Source: Beroe ovata (taxonomy: Eukaryota > Ctenophora > Nuda > Beroida > Beroidae). Taken from it: a stretch of 52,335 bases of DNA. The position numbers and the translations under genes are program-made. The notes under the pieces were generated by a model, which ran no database searches, was not told the origin of the DNA, and saw only the letters and a program-made list of their open reading frames with translations. This document shows positions 38,973 to 49,968 of the stretch, piece after piece. Every line of letters starts with the position of its first letter. Position 1 is the stretch's first letter. The stretch spans positions 118,337 through 170,671 of the forward strand of contig CAMPET010000052.1 in the NCBI GenBank assembly GCA_946803715.1, in the 5' to 3' direction.

Positions 38973-41536
38973 AGAGAATGTCTTGTATCACGGTACTTTG
39001 GGGGTAATTATTCTTTAGGTAATGATGTTTCTGGATGTAATTATTGTCAACTCTGTCACAGGATATTCTGACTCTATCACTTAGTGGCTGTGATTAAGAT
39101 TTAAGAAGGAGTGGTTGAATCAGCTGTGCGTGCACCAAGGATGTTCAACTTGCGAGATGTGGTTTCTGTAAGGTTGCTCTGTTCTCGAGTGTGGCTATGT
39201 TGGTTGCTAGGGGCGTCACCTCGACATCGATACTCAATGGTTCACGAATTTGTTCAGCAAGTAATGAGCTGTTCAAACAGCAGGCTTTTCATTCCCCATA
39301 TTAAACTTGGACCATCCCTGGGGTGAATTTCAAAATCAAGTGGAAATTGTAATAGGATAATCGCGTTTGAGTTCAAATAGCAGGAAGAAAAAACGGCGGC
39401 AAATTTAATCCTTCCAATGAAGCTTCTATGCAACACATCACGTTGGTTGTTTAATATACATACTACTGACTCTTTCGTCGTTCCAGAATTTGTGTGATCA
39501 GATTTCTCTCACGCCAATGACGTAGCAAGTAGAAATCCGTATGTTTTCTGTGTGTCAGTGTATGTGTGCGTGAGTGAGTGTATATGTGTGTATATGTGTG
39601 TGTAAGTGTGTGTAAGTGTGTGTAAGTGTGTGTGTGTGTGTGTGTGTATGTGTGTATGTGTGTGTGCGTGTGTGTATATGTGAGTGTGTCTGTGTGTGAT
39701 GTATGAATCTGTGTGTATTTGTGGATGATAAAATATGGATGATAAAATATGTGTGTGCACCTTGTTTGAGTTTTTGACAATTACAAGCAAACAAGCATTG
39801 GCGAATAGTAAACAAAGAATGAGATCATCCACCCATGCAAAAGCAAACATATTGAAAAGTACAATGTACAATGTACAGTGTACACTGCATTATAATGTAC
39901 CTACACAATGTAATTTTCTACAATACATTATACAATACAGCTCAACAACATCAATGATAAGTGGTTTGTCCGGCAACATCATTCTTCTACGCAAAAAGTT
40001 TCACAACCGAATAATTGGAGATGAAAGCTTTTCCGACGATCCTATATTCACAGAGAACATGGAACCACATGCCTACCGTGGATTATGCGACGATGTACCA
40101 TGTAAGAGCATGAAAACGTGTGATGCTGTGACAAACATTCTGCATAACATACTGCAATGGGTACACGCATAGATATCCCCATGAGAGCATTAATCTCATG
40201 ATTGTATGTATCTGAGTGTGTGTGTGTGTGTGTGNGTGGGTGTGTGTGTGCTGTGTGCGTGTGTGTATTTGTTTGTATTTACTGTGATTGTGTTTGTGTG
40301 TGGGTGTGTCTGTGTGTTACCAATATGCAACCAACAATACCAATAACTGAATATAGAAATGCATTCATGATGCATTATCCCTTTCTGATCACAAAGTATT
40401 CAAGTTGCACGTCAATGAAATCGATCTGATGATCTGTACTCTAATCCTCGATAATTACAAGATGATTTAAGTTTCGGACACTATCAATCCACTCTCAAGA
40501 ACAGACTAGCAAAACTTACGTTTCACTTAATTGAACACCTATCAAATTCGAAACTGGGAATCACATATTGACGAGCAAACAAGACATCAAGAAACACCGG
40601 GGATCTATGAAACTGGTCTAAATGAAGCTTGCCGCGAGGTGCAAAACTGACAGTTTGATTGTTAAGCAATCAGCGTGCACCAAAATAAAACTGTTGCTGC
40701 CATTTAGCGTGTACAGTATGATGTATGAAGCATGTAGCACGATCTACATGAAAGAATATGTAATCAACTTTGAAATCCTTAAATAGGCAAAGGTTTACAT
40801 TTGAATTTTATGTATTCTGAACAAATGCAATGAAACGATAATACTCTCAAATTGGATGGATCAGTTTTGATGAACAGTAGGAGTTAGCTTCCATGAATAG
40901 GCATATGTATATTTCATAAGCACATACATTATTAATGGACCAATGTATAGAACGTATACATAAGGAACTAAGCTTTGTTCACTTGAATGGATATCATTGT
41001 ACATCACTACATCATGAAGTGCTTACAGCAGAATACACAATGTACAGCAAGATAAACAAAACGGAATACAATTACTGAAAAGCGAGAAAATCTAAACGAA
41101 ATGCAAATTAGTGTGTGAAAGAGGGATCTCTTGGTAACTTTGATGATAAATAGGACGAGTAGTGTTGTAACGAACATTTTACTGTAGCGTTGATCTGTTG
41201 TAATATTTCAATTCAATTGTCATGAATCATACATCTGAAGATGGTGTTCGTTACAAAACAACTCGTCAAGGAATACAAATTGAAAAGCGGGAAATCAAAA
41301 CAAGTATGAACAAAGGGTTCTTGGATCAAATACGAGGGATAGGAAGACGTGTGATAGGACGTGATACATTGCTCATGAACAACGAAACCGCCAGCTGCCT
41401 GTAGAAAATGTATACAAGGGGGTCACTATGTATGTAACTAAAGAATGCGCGTGATACGATACACACTACACAGTTATACACAGTACACACGTATTATTGT
41501 GCAGTGTACACTCTGAGAATGATTGTGGTCATAAGT

Positions 41537-41569
<33 letters not shown>
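38973..41569. other. Intergenic, microsatellite-rich region upstream of lectin/Ig receptor
   Basis: Contains long TG tracts (about 39548-39716 and 40214-40318, the second with an N at 40235) and a CA tract ending at the gap (41541-41569). ORFs here are His-Thr or Cys-Val repeats, or lack any domain (for example 39735-40172, plus). It should include the promoter of the lectin/Ig receptor near 38.95-39.5 kb. No gene is supported. Confidence 0.5.
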
Positions 41570-42076
41570 NNNNNNNNNNNNNNNNNNNNNNNNNNNNNNN
41601 NNNNNNNNNNNNNNNNNNNNNNNNNNNNNNNNNNNNNNNNNNNNNNNNNNNNNNNNNNNNNNNNNNNNNNNNNNNNNNNNNNNNNNNNNNNNNNNNNNNN
41701 NNNNNNNNNNNNNNNNNNNNNNNNNNNNNNNNNNNNNNNNNNNNNNNNNNNNNNNNNNNNNNNNNNNNNNNNNNNNNNNNNNNNNNNNNNNNNNNNNNNN
41801 NNNNNNNNNNNNNNNNNNNNNNNNNNNNNNNNNNNNNNNNNNNNNNNNNNNNNNNNNNNNNNNNNNNNNNNNNNNNNNNNNNNNNNNNNNNNNNNNNNNN
41901 NNNNNNNNNNNNNNNNNNNNNNNNNNNNNNNNNNNNNNNNNNNNNNNNNNNNNNNNNNNNNNNNNNNNNNNNNNNNNNNNNNNNNNNNNNNNNNNNNNNN
42001 NNNNNNNNNNNNNNNNNNNNNNNNNNNNNNNNNNNNNNNNNNNNNNNNNNNNNNNNNNNNNNNNNNNNNNNNNNNN
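41570..42076. other. Assembly gap of 507 Ns
   Basis: Run of N flanked by a CA tract on the left and a TG tract on the right. Content unknown; ORFs through it are meaningless. Confidence 1.
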
Positions 42077-42107
<31 letters not shown>

Positions 42108-44446
42108 TGTTAGGGCTGTATGTGTGTGCTAGGACTGTGTGTGTCTGTGTGTGTCTGTGTGTGAGTTTGCGGCTGTGTATGTGTGTGTGTTTGTGTGTGT
42201 GTCTGTGTGTTCTGCGCCCGAATCACTGCACATCACTATGAAATACCTACCAAGGAACAAGTGGTACAAGAACAAGGAGTGAGTGATGTAAAAATACCGA
42301 TGATGTAAGGGGGGCTAGTGATTGAGTCATGATGACACTCCTATGAATTGTGTCACAATCAATGACCTGAACTGCAAAGTGGTTCAAGATATAATAAGCA
42401 TGGATTTAGGGGGCTTTGAACAATGTAATAACGATTTCGCTTGGCTATGACACTATGCAGAAGTAAAACCACTACCTTGGTAAAGGGAGTAGAAATATAT
42501 GACGTCATGTGAACGCAGGTCATGTGATATCAGCTGCAGAGACATCACCTGGCCTATTCCGTGATAGGTAACAAAATGACGTCATAATTTGATATCACCA
42601 TTCATTGACGGATGTTTGAACTGGTAGAGACGAATGGGTTTATGACAAACGAAACCGACATAATAACAACAGGCAAAGTCATGGATCAACTTGCACTATG
42701 TGCCGATACTATAGGTATAGCACTGGATCAACTGGCACTACTATACATACACACGGCGGTAAAGTACACTGCAAGTAGCTAGTCTGAAGCAGTATACGGT
42801 GGTAAATGGTAAGTACAGTTTAGAGTGGTCTCCATGGTAACGTATACCATTAGGGAGAGTGGGAATTGGTACCGACACAATCTGTGAGGAGGGTGTTATA
42901 CACAATTAGCAGTGATTAGGAAGTGATTAGGGAACACATTAGGACACAACCCATAAACAAGGGGGCATGTATAATGATGTAAAAGGTAAGTTGGTACCTA
43001 CCTACCTACTTACCAACCTACAGTTATGATATTCACGATGATTAATAAAAGGTGCAAATAAAAGGTGCAAAACAGCGAAGGTGTTGCATTTGCGTCGCGA
43101 AATAGGTGGAATAATATGTTATGCGATGGTCAAATATCATTATGGTGGTCGGAAAGAAGCTCTCATGATAATGTTAAACAACAATCGATATCAGCCCGTG
43201 TGTAACGACAAACACCAGGGAGGGGGGCGACTGGTAATAAGGTTATTACTATAACATGAGTAGGATATCAATATGATACATTGTCACGTGACTATCGGTA
43301 GGAGCCAATCAGAGAGCTGCGTCGCGTGGTACGCTAGCCAGTCCTGGGAGATTTCTTAGATCTTAGATAGAGTGATCAGGAGTGCAATTGAGATTTATTT
43401 GGAGCACGTACTGATACACAGACAGATAGATATACCTAGTACCTACATTATGCAAACACAGAACAGACACAGACACCACACACAGACACACAGTACACAG
43501 TACACACACACACACGTCACATACACACAGACTAACTGGAAATTCTTACATCCTTGTTTCTCTTNCACACACACACACACACAAACAGTACACAGTACAC
43601 CCACACACACACATGTCACACCCATATGGCCAATTTTTCATGAGGCGGTTCACCGCCAGCTTATGTGTTTTCCTGTATGTGTCAGTAGGCATATCGCATT
43701 GATAACGTTCGTGTATGTTATTGTCTGTGTTTGTTTGTGTCTGTGTTTTGTTTGTGTGACTGTGTTTGTTTGTGTGAATTGTACAAACTGTACAGCGCAA
43801 CTGGTGACTATTCTCTCCTCACAATGAGCTACATTACTTGTTCATATTATAGCTCGTCATGTGCGTACTGCGTGCAAATGTTTTATGTTGTTTTAGTTCT
43901 AAAAATAAGGTCGATGATCAAAATTTGCTCAAATATCTATAGGTATATCGCATGATATATATCACATTGTTTCTCAGTTCTCCCAACTATTTTGGTGATT
44001 GTTGATTTGGTACCAATCTCGATATCTTATTCTTCAGACGAAACTATGGTCCTCTATTATCACATGTTTTAAGGCCCTGGCCGAGTTTTGACAGAGCTGG
44101 GTGTGTGTTGAGCCATGATGGGTTATGACACTGCATGTCTGACTCACAGTGGGAAATATGAAATTTGCGAGCATACCACACAACAGGTACATAATGCACT
44201 TGCTTAATAGTAGGTACTAACACCATTATCACCTCAATAGTTCACATCTATAGTTATTAGCATCATTAGGGTCAAGGAAGTCATTGAAAACGATAATCAC
44301 ATAATTTTCAAGACCTTCCAGTGATTCCAAATTCATCAAAACATTCAAACTTGCTGGCTTTCTGAACAAGTTTTAGAACCAACGTCATACTCATATTCCG
44401 CTTCTTTCCTATCCCGCCCACGTCCCAAACTCACACACACACACAC
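42077..44446. other. Intergenic region with possible promoter elements
   Basis: Starts in a TG tract (to about 42210). Two perfect cAMP-response-type octamers TGACGTCA at 42500-42507 and 42577-42584, a GTCACGTGAC palindrome near 43284 and a CCAAT box close by hint at a promoter on one strand, possibly for the Shisa/WBP1-like gene. A CA-rich segment at about 43483-43620 is locally duplicated around the N at 43565. The missing first exon of the downstream gene may lie here or in an unassembled piece. Confidence 0.35.
42500..42584. promoter_or_regulatory. Pair of TGACGTCA (CRE-type) sites 77 bp apart
   Basis: Exact octamers at 42500-42507 and 42577-42584. The octamer is the full CREB/ATF consensus. 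Two close copies in non-coding DNA are suggestive, but no transcription start can be placed, and a single TGACGTCA also occurs in a calpain intron at 2097. Confidence 0.35.
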
Positions 44447-44447
44447 N

Positions 44448-44660
44448 GGCTAAGTCTCTTTTCGAACATAGCTTTGCTGCACGAGCACCCCGTCTCTGGA
44501 ACACACTGCCGGCAGTAGTAACTACTGCATTTCCGCTTTCCGTTTTCAAATCCGCGTTGCAAAAACACCTTGATACGATCCCTGATCGTCCTCCGATTGC
44601 GGGTTACGGTGTCGAGCACAACAACAGTCTCCTCAACTACGGTGGTGCCGCTCAAGGGAT
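44448..44660 (+). mobile_element. Non-LTR (LINE-type) retrotransposon reverse-transcriptase tail, remnant
   Basis: Right after the N at 44447 the plus frame reads 'SFAARAPRLWNTLPAVV' then 'FPLSVFKSALQKHL'. This is the well-known C-terminal signature of many LINE reverse-transcriptase ORFs (APRLWN-LP ... FK-xL-xxHL). The frame runs to a TAG near 44670. No reverse-transcriptase core, endonuclease or target-site duplication is visible, so this is a 3' fragment, cut by the assembly join or by 5' truncation. The clade cannot be assigned from so little. Confidence 0.75.
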
Positions 44661-44729
44661 GGCCAGCTAGTCTCACTACGAATCTACCACAAGTAACACA
44701 AGTAAGTAACACACACACACACACCTCAG

Positions 44730-47624
44730 TGCTGTGAGGGAGTGGGCTGTGTCGATTACGATGACCAGTGTTGCGGTGCGGACACCTACTACAGCTTCTT
44801 CGTGAAGCAGTACTCGGATCACTGTAATTCCCACAAACAGAGGTGTTGTTCCACCTCCATTACCGCTCTCTGCTGTGACATAACCGAGGTAATCATCAAT
44901 CTCAATCTCAATCTCAATTATCTAAGCAACTTATATGACATAACCGAGGTAGGGGGCAGAATCATTTATATCATTATCTGAATCATTAATCTCATTATCT
45001 GAACAACTTCTGAATGATTTCTTGTGCAGTGCGCCTCGTACACCGAGGGGATGTGCGACTATTGACCCCCTGACATTTGACCTAACCCTAACCATAACAG
45101 TAACCCGATTAACTGTAATTTAGCAGTAACCCAATTAACTGAAATTGTCGGGAATTGTCGCGCTACGCACCGAGATGCTTGAGCAAAAATCGGAAATCTT
45201 TTTTACTCGGATTTTCCATTGAATGTTGCCCAGGCCGTATAATACCAGATGATTATTAGATCTGAAAACTCTATGATTTTCTATCCTCAGGAATGCTGTT
45301 CTACACACGATTCAGTGGTCTACTGTTGCAGTATATCACAAAAGCGAAACCTATTTTTCTCAAGGAACGGTGAGGGAAGAATTAACCCTCCAATTTATCC
45401 TTTTATCTAGCATAGAATCATTGACGAATCGAGCGAAACGCACCATTTGTGCCTACCTTCAACTTCAGCAAATCCCGATCTGACGTATTCAAATAAGCAT
45501 ATTATCATTTTCATTATTTACCTATCTCTCCTTACAGCCGAATGGTGGATGTGGACTATGCTTATCATGATGATCCTACTTTTCATCGCAATAGTGATTA
45601 TCTCCTGTTTTGATGAAGCAGGCATTGGATACAGGTTAGTGATCAAGCTCTTCCCGTATTCAGTAGAGGTACACTCATTCTTTAGTAGTGAAACTGAATC
45701 ACTGGGTGCGGCAAGGTTATCTGAGGTTGTGGCATGGGTGCTGCAATTGCTGTAGCCTGCAATATGGATGTCAGGCCACTGTGGAACATGAAGTACGAAT
45801 GCATGTCCATGAACATTATCTCATGATATGTGGATACCCTCTGGGCTCTGAATTCGTTGCCTAACACCTATGTATGTATTGCATGAGTGAGCCTCATTCT
45901 TGTTATAGTCGTATGTATAGTCCGGCCTAAGCTCGTCTAAAATCTCAATTTACCTACGAGATGGTACATATCTCACTTTTGCCTGACAAACTCGGTCACT
46001 GTTTGTGCTGATATGTTGAAACAGTAGAATCTGCGTACTGCGTTGTTTTTGCGGATCTAGTTCTGCAAAATGTAGAAATGAACCCACCCCATCGATACTA
46101 TGCCGAGGGAAAATATAGATTAGATTTCTCATTTGGGTGGACGTTGATGATGGTTTTAATGTTCTGCTTTGTTGTGCTGATAGTTGCTTCGTACTTTAAT
46201 CCATACAGGAACTTCATCTCCAACTATTGCCGTAATAGCTCAGGGTGGGTTTTATCATCGCTACGGTCACTCAAATCATCAAATTTGTCTAATTTTTAAT
46301 TTGCATATTATTACGGATCAGTGAAAGTACAGAATACCCATATTACCCAACATCTAGAATACCCAACAGAGTTTCTGGGTACTCGCGCAATTAATGGTCA
46401 TAACAGTTCTTTGGTTTTACGGAGTTCTGCATTTCGCGTCGCGCAACTGGGAGAGTGACCATCCTAAGGACGTCAAATCTGTCTCATTTTGTCTAATGCC
46501 TACTCACAGTATTTCTCCCCTTCAGGCAAGCTCAGCGGTTCAGAAACTGGTACCACGATCGGTTTAACCGTTACGAAGAATCAGAATTTGAAGAGGTACC
46601 CATGTCGTGGAACTTAATGATCAATATTTGGTGTCGATTGAGTTGTGATAAATGTTGAATCTCATTCTCAAATCTCATTTTCTCACTCTCAGGTAGAGGA
46701 TTTGACAGCCTACTTTTATCAAGAAGTCCCACACCCGCCCCTTTATCAAACCATCGTGCCTCCGACCTATCAGTATCAGGTGAGGATTGGACAAGCTTGT
46801 TCCAAACTGTAGCTCTTTAGACTTTAGCATGATCCGAGATCTGATCTTGCAACATTTTTTCGTTTTCAACTCAACCCAATTTTCGATCCCTTGCCAATTA
46901 TAAGGTACATGAAGAATTTACACCCTGGACATTTTCATTTCCCACTGTCGTATTCACATCATTTCAGAAACCCCCTACCCCACAAGAACCCCCGCCCCGA
47001 TATGAAGATTGTACAAACACGCCGAGTTCCTCAACCCGTCAAGATAACGTCACGTCACGTGATGAGGCAGTGACACGTGATGCGGCAGTGTCACGTGACC
47101 GCAGTATTTCTTCTGACTATCACTCAACGCATTCTGATCAGAGCGATTCGGAGGATAGCGAATTCGTCTCTGTGAATGAGGAGGAGGAAAGTCGTCGCAG
47201 GAGGGTGAGTGACTCGAAACTCTTTCGAACTTCAGTGAACTACCAATATGAATATCCAGGAGTACAATGATATCGTATTTAACTCAGTGTTTGCTTTGCC
47301 TTCACTTATCGGTTTTGGTTTCAGTCGCATTCCCGTGTTTGCAAGCTCCACATCACCCCACATTTAGCTAGCAGCTTATCGACGATCAGCGATTCCAGGA
47401 GGCTGCCAAACGCTACTATTTCACCCTCCGATTACGAAAACGAGGTTTCTTTTCATCGGCTCAATTCTTGCCATTTCCCGCTTCTATTGTGATGATACCA
47501 CTTTATTGTCACCAGCTCATAGAACTTCTATTCCCAGGAATTAGGAAACGACGAGGAAGATCTAGAAGGATCGACTTTAGTTTATCAAATGAGGACTGTT
47601 CCACAGTGCCTAGAAGTAGATTGA
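44730..47624 (+). CDS. Shisa/WBP1-like single-pass membrane adaptor with three PPxY motifs (5' end missing)
   Basis: Exons 44730-44888, 45291-45369, 45538-45634, 46526-46595, 46693-46779, 46968-47204, 47325-47444 and 47538-47624 join in phase to about 312 residues; an alternative transmembrane exon is at 46076-46244. The ectodomain is Cys-rich with CC pairs ('CVDYDDQCCGADTYYSFF', 'HKQRCCSTSITALCC', 'EECCSTHDSVVYCC'). A helix 'WWMWTMLIMMILLFIAIVI' follows, then a cytoplasmic tail with PPLY, PPTY and PPRY, and an acidic C-terminus. This is the plan of the Shisa/WBP1/VOPP1 superfamily, transmembrane adaptors that recruit WW-domain proteins such as NEDD4-type ligases. The signal-peptide exon was not found; a CA-repeat polypyrimidine-poor acceptor precedes the first exon. 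Superfamily membership is inferred from layout. Confidence 0.7.
46061..46244 (+). other. Candidate mutually exclusive transmembrane exon of the Shisa/WBP1-like gene
   Basis: Acceptor after 46060 or, 15 nt later in frame, after 46075; donor GTGGGT at 46245. It enters in phase 1 and leaves in phase 2, exactly as exon 45538-45634 does, and also encodes a hydrophobic helix ('FGWTLMMVLMFCFVVLIVAS') after 'PPHRYYAEGK'. Including both exons together would shift the frame, so either one or the other can be used. Confidence 0.55.
47056..47100 (+). repeat. 18-bp coding tandem repeat in Shisa/WBP1-like tail
   Basis: Units CACGTGATGAGGCAGTGA and CACGTGATGCGGCAGTGT, followed by a partial third, encode 'SRDEAVTRDAAVSRDRS' in the cytoplasmic tail. 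In-frame repeat growth in a disordered region. Confidence 0.85.
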
Positions 47625-48316
47625 GAGACAAACTTGCAGTCGCACTTGTTGAATTAGCACCTATGGACTTATTGTACTCAATTTAGCCATTCGATGCGAC
47701 TGTGAGTCACAGTGTGACAAGGATAGTTGATAGTATTGCCATTGGTAATGGTATCATTTTGTAAATACTCATAGTGATAGAAAGGCGATATTACTATTAG
47801 GTAATGGTATTTTCACCTGCAAGTTTATGTGAAAATTATCAATTATTGAATTTGATAATTGGTATTTGGTAACCAATTTTGATTTTACTTTCAGAGTGGG
47901 AGCAATTGCCGGGTGTAATTTGTCCACTGTTTCTACATTCTAGCGTGCGGCGCGCAAGTGGCATGGCAGGCTCTGACTAAATCCATCCCCTTAATGCTTA
48001 ATTTTATCACGTGACTTATATTTTTTTTCGGTTTCCTGACCCAGCCCTAACTCCAACCCACAAATTTTATCCAGCCTCTGTTTCTTGCGCGCGCGCCTTC
48101 ATGTGCATCATGTTTTCGGTCTTCGATGAAGTTATGTCAGTGTCTGGCGATGCTATACCGCTGATGCAAAATGCGAAGCGGCTTGCGTCAGCCGCTTATT
48201 CTGTCTGAGAATAATAAGTTTGAGCGGCGCGAACAAAACGAAATTCTCGACAGGGTCTATCATCAATCGATTATTTGTCCTAGATTTTATCTGACCCCAG
48301 TTTCTCGCGCGCGGCG

Positions 48317-48370
48317 CGCGCGCCTTCATCGAAGGCCGAAACATGTTTCGGCCTTCGATGAAGGCGCGCG
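48317..48370. repeat. 27-bp perfect inverted repeat without spacer; outer arms extend it
   Basis: Arms 48317-48343 and 48344-48370 are exact reverse complements meeting at ACA/TGT. Outside a small left-side bulge, CAGTTTCTCGCGCG (from about 48299) pairs again with CGCGCGAGAAACAG (to about 48377). Looks like a fold-back (MITE-like) element. Confidence 0.85.
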
Positions 48371-48497
48371 AGAAACAGGTCAGGTAACATCTGACAATCG
48401 CATCGATTATACTAATATCAAAGACGGCCTTCGATCAAGGCGCGCGCGCGCCAGGCTGCGCGCAATACAAAGATCAGTTAAAATTTGACAAGTAATG

Positions 48498-48641
48498 ACA
48501 ATCACCTGTTCTTCCAATAATCTCGCGGCCGCGCTGCGTGACCCAAATACCCCGCGCGCTGCGCGTCTCCGTGGTTTGGAGACGCGACTTTTTACGACTT
48601 TTCAGTTCACTGAGTAGAACAGGGACGCGCAACGTGTGCAC
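48498..48641 (-). repeat. Dispersed repeat, copy 2
   Basis: Reverse-complement relative of 258-376. It carries an additional internal mini-palindrome (CGTCTCCAAACCACGGAGACG-like, about 48573-48593) that copy 1 lacks, so the copies differ by an indel as well as point changes. Confidence 0.65.
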
Positions 48642-49114
48642 ATTCTTAAGCGGGCATCCATCGATCATTCGATCAAGGTCGGAATGAAGGGCGAGAAACA
48701 GAGGTCAGATAAAATCATACAACGATATGTCAAATTTTATTTGACCTCTGTTTCTCGCGCGCGAGGAACAGAGGCCAGAAGCACATCTTGCACACCCCAT
48801 TAAGGTCAACTGGTAAAACAAATTGTTTGAATTCAATTATTTAATTAAATTATACAGCATTGAAATCATCATTCAGTTTCAGAATTACACACTTCATGAA
48901 ATATGAAGTATGAAGACCAGGTCTTCATATGAATTATTACTTTCAGAATTAATACTTATTTAAGTATAAAAACTCCATCTTCAGGATCTCCCTGAGATTT
49001 GAGAATGCATAACATCCTCAAATTTGATTGTAATAGTAACAATAAATTGAACTTTTTTATTATAGTGGCGCATCAACTTATATCAATGTACAGCTGTGCC
49101 ACAAAAACAAATCA

Positions 49115-49459
49115 TCAACAAAAATAATTATAAGTAGTGTTGATATATTTAAGAGTCACAATTTGACCCAAGTAGTAATTAGGAATTTGTAAAGGAGAGT
49201 GTCGTCCATAAAGCTCACAAAAAGGAACAATATAATGATGATTGGCAAAGTGCACTCCCCCAGCACCACCAAGAAGCTTCTTATAGTTTATTAAATGACT
49301 AGAACACCCGTCAAGTGGGTGAAGTAGAGAATTGGAAGTAAGTGAATGAAATAAATATAGCATCAAAATTGAAAGTAGCAAAGAAAAGACAATAACAGTC
49401 GTGCATGTGCTTTTGATGAATATGCACATGCAACTCAAACGTCGCTTAGCAACGTGCAC
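49115..49459 (-). CDS. Hypothetical small membrane protein (114 residues)
   Basis: Single open frame on the minus strand. It starts with a short basic segment ('MHVAKRRL'), then a hydrophobic helix ('TTVIVFSLLLSILMLYLF'), then about 75 mostly polar residues: the layout of a type II membrane protein such as a Golgi enzyme, or of an uncleaved signal anchor. An AATAAA lies about 50 bp past the stop on this strand. Its start faces the Dishevelled start 510 bp away, so a shared promoter region is possible. No family recognised; it may be the first exon of a longer gene or a chance ORF. Confidence 0.35.
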   Translation of the reverse strand: MHVAKRRLSCMCIFIKSTCTTVIVFSLLLSILMLYLFHSLTSNSLLHPLDGCSSHLINYKKLLGGAGGVHFANHHYIVPFCELYGRHSPLQIPNYYLGQIVTLKYINTTYNYFC

Positions 49460-49968
49460 TGAATTAATCTATTCTATATTGCATAGTCGTTTTCATGGGC
49501 AATTTTCCCAACTTCCGACGCCAATAACAAAAAATCTATGACCTAATTTAAAAAATCTGAAATGATGTTCAACAGCAGAATTGGTTTTTCTACCACCTTG
49601 CAAAAAATCCCGGCTCTTCAACTCCATTTGGTTGAGTTACTTGCACACACGCTTAAAGTGCCTTATTCCTTTATATTATAGACACATCAATAGCAGTGCT
49701 TTTGTCTCCTGTAATTCAAACACAAGTAAATTTTCCTTGTTGCTTGTATAGTCCCAGGATGGGAGTGGAGAGTACTGCTATGCCTGCTTACCAGTTTAGC
49801 CTTAGCTTGTAAACGGGGTTTGATTGGATAGCTATGGTCTGCTCTGTGTGGCATACTCTGTTCTTTCAGCTATACAAATTAAATCAATGTTGTGGAACAT
49901 ATTTTCAATTCAATTCAATCCACTCTTCAATTCAAATAGGATCTCTAGAATGATATGTTGATGTTGCT
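49460..49968. other. Presumed Dishevelled promoter/5' UTR region
   Basis: About 510 bp between the hypothetical minus ORF and the Dishevelled ATG. AT-rich, with no distinctive promoter motif noticed. Confidence 0.45.

Larger units (their letters stand above)
47625..49114. other. Intergenic region with GC-rich fold-back repeat cluster
   Basis: Downstream of the Shisa/WBP1-like stop. From about 48041 to 48780 the sequence changes to CG-rich repeats: several variants of GTTTCTCGCGCGC with flanking CTCTG/CAGAG appear in both orientations, together with the hairpin at 48317-48370 and copy 2 of the dispersed repeat. No gene seen. AATAAA on the minus strand near 49060 may serve the hypothetical ORF 49459-49115. 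Confidence 0.55.

Noticed and set aside
39735-40172. 145-codon plus-strand ORF
   Set aside because: Begins in repeats, has no domain, signal peptide or helix, and no matching splice sites; base composition is that of intergenic DNA.
45080-45100. CTAACCCTAACC, telomere-like
   Set aside because: Only two units in an intron or intergenic stretch; too short to mean anything.
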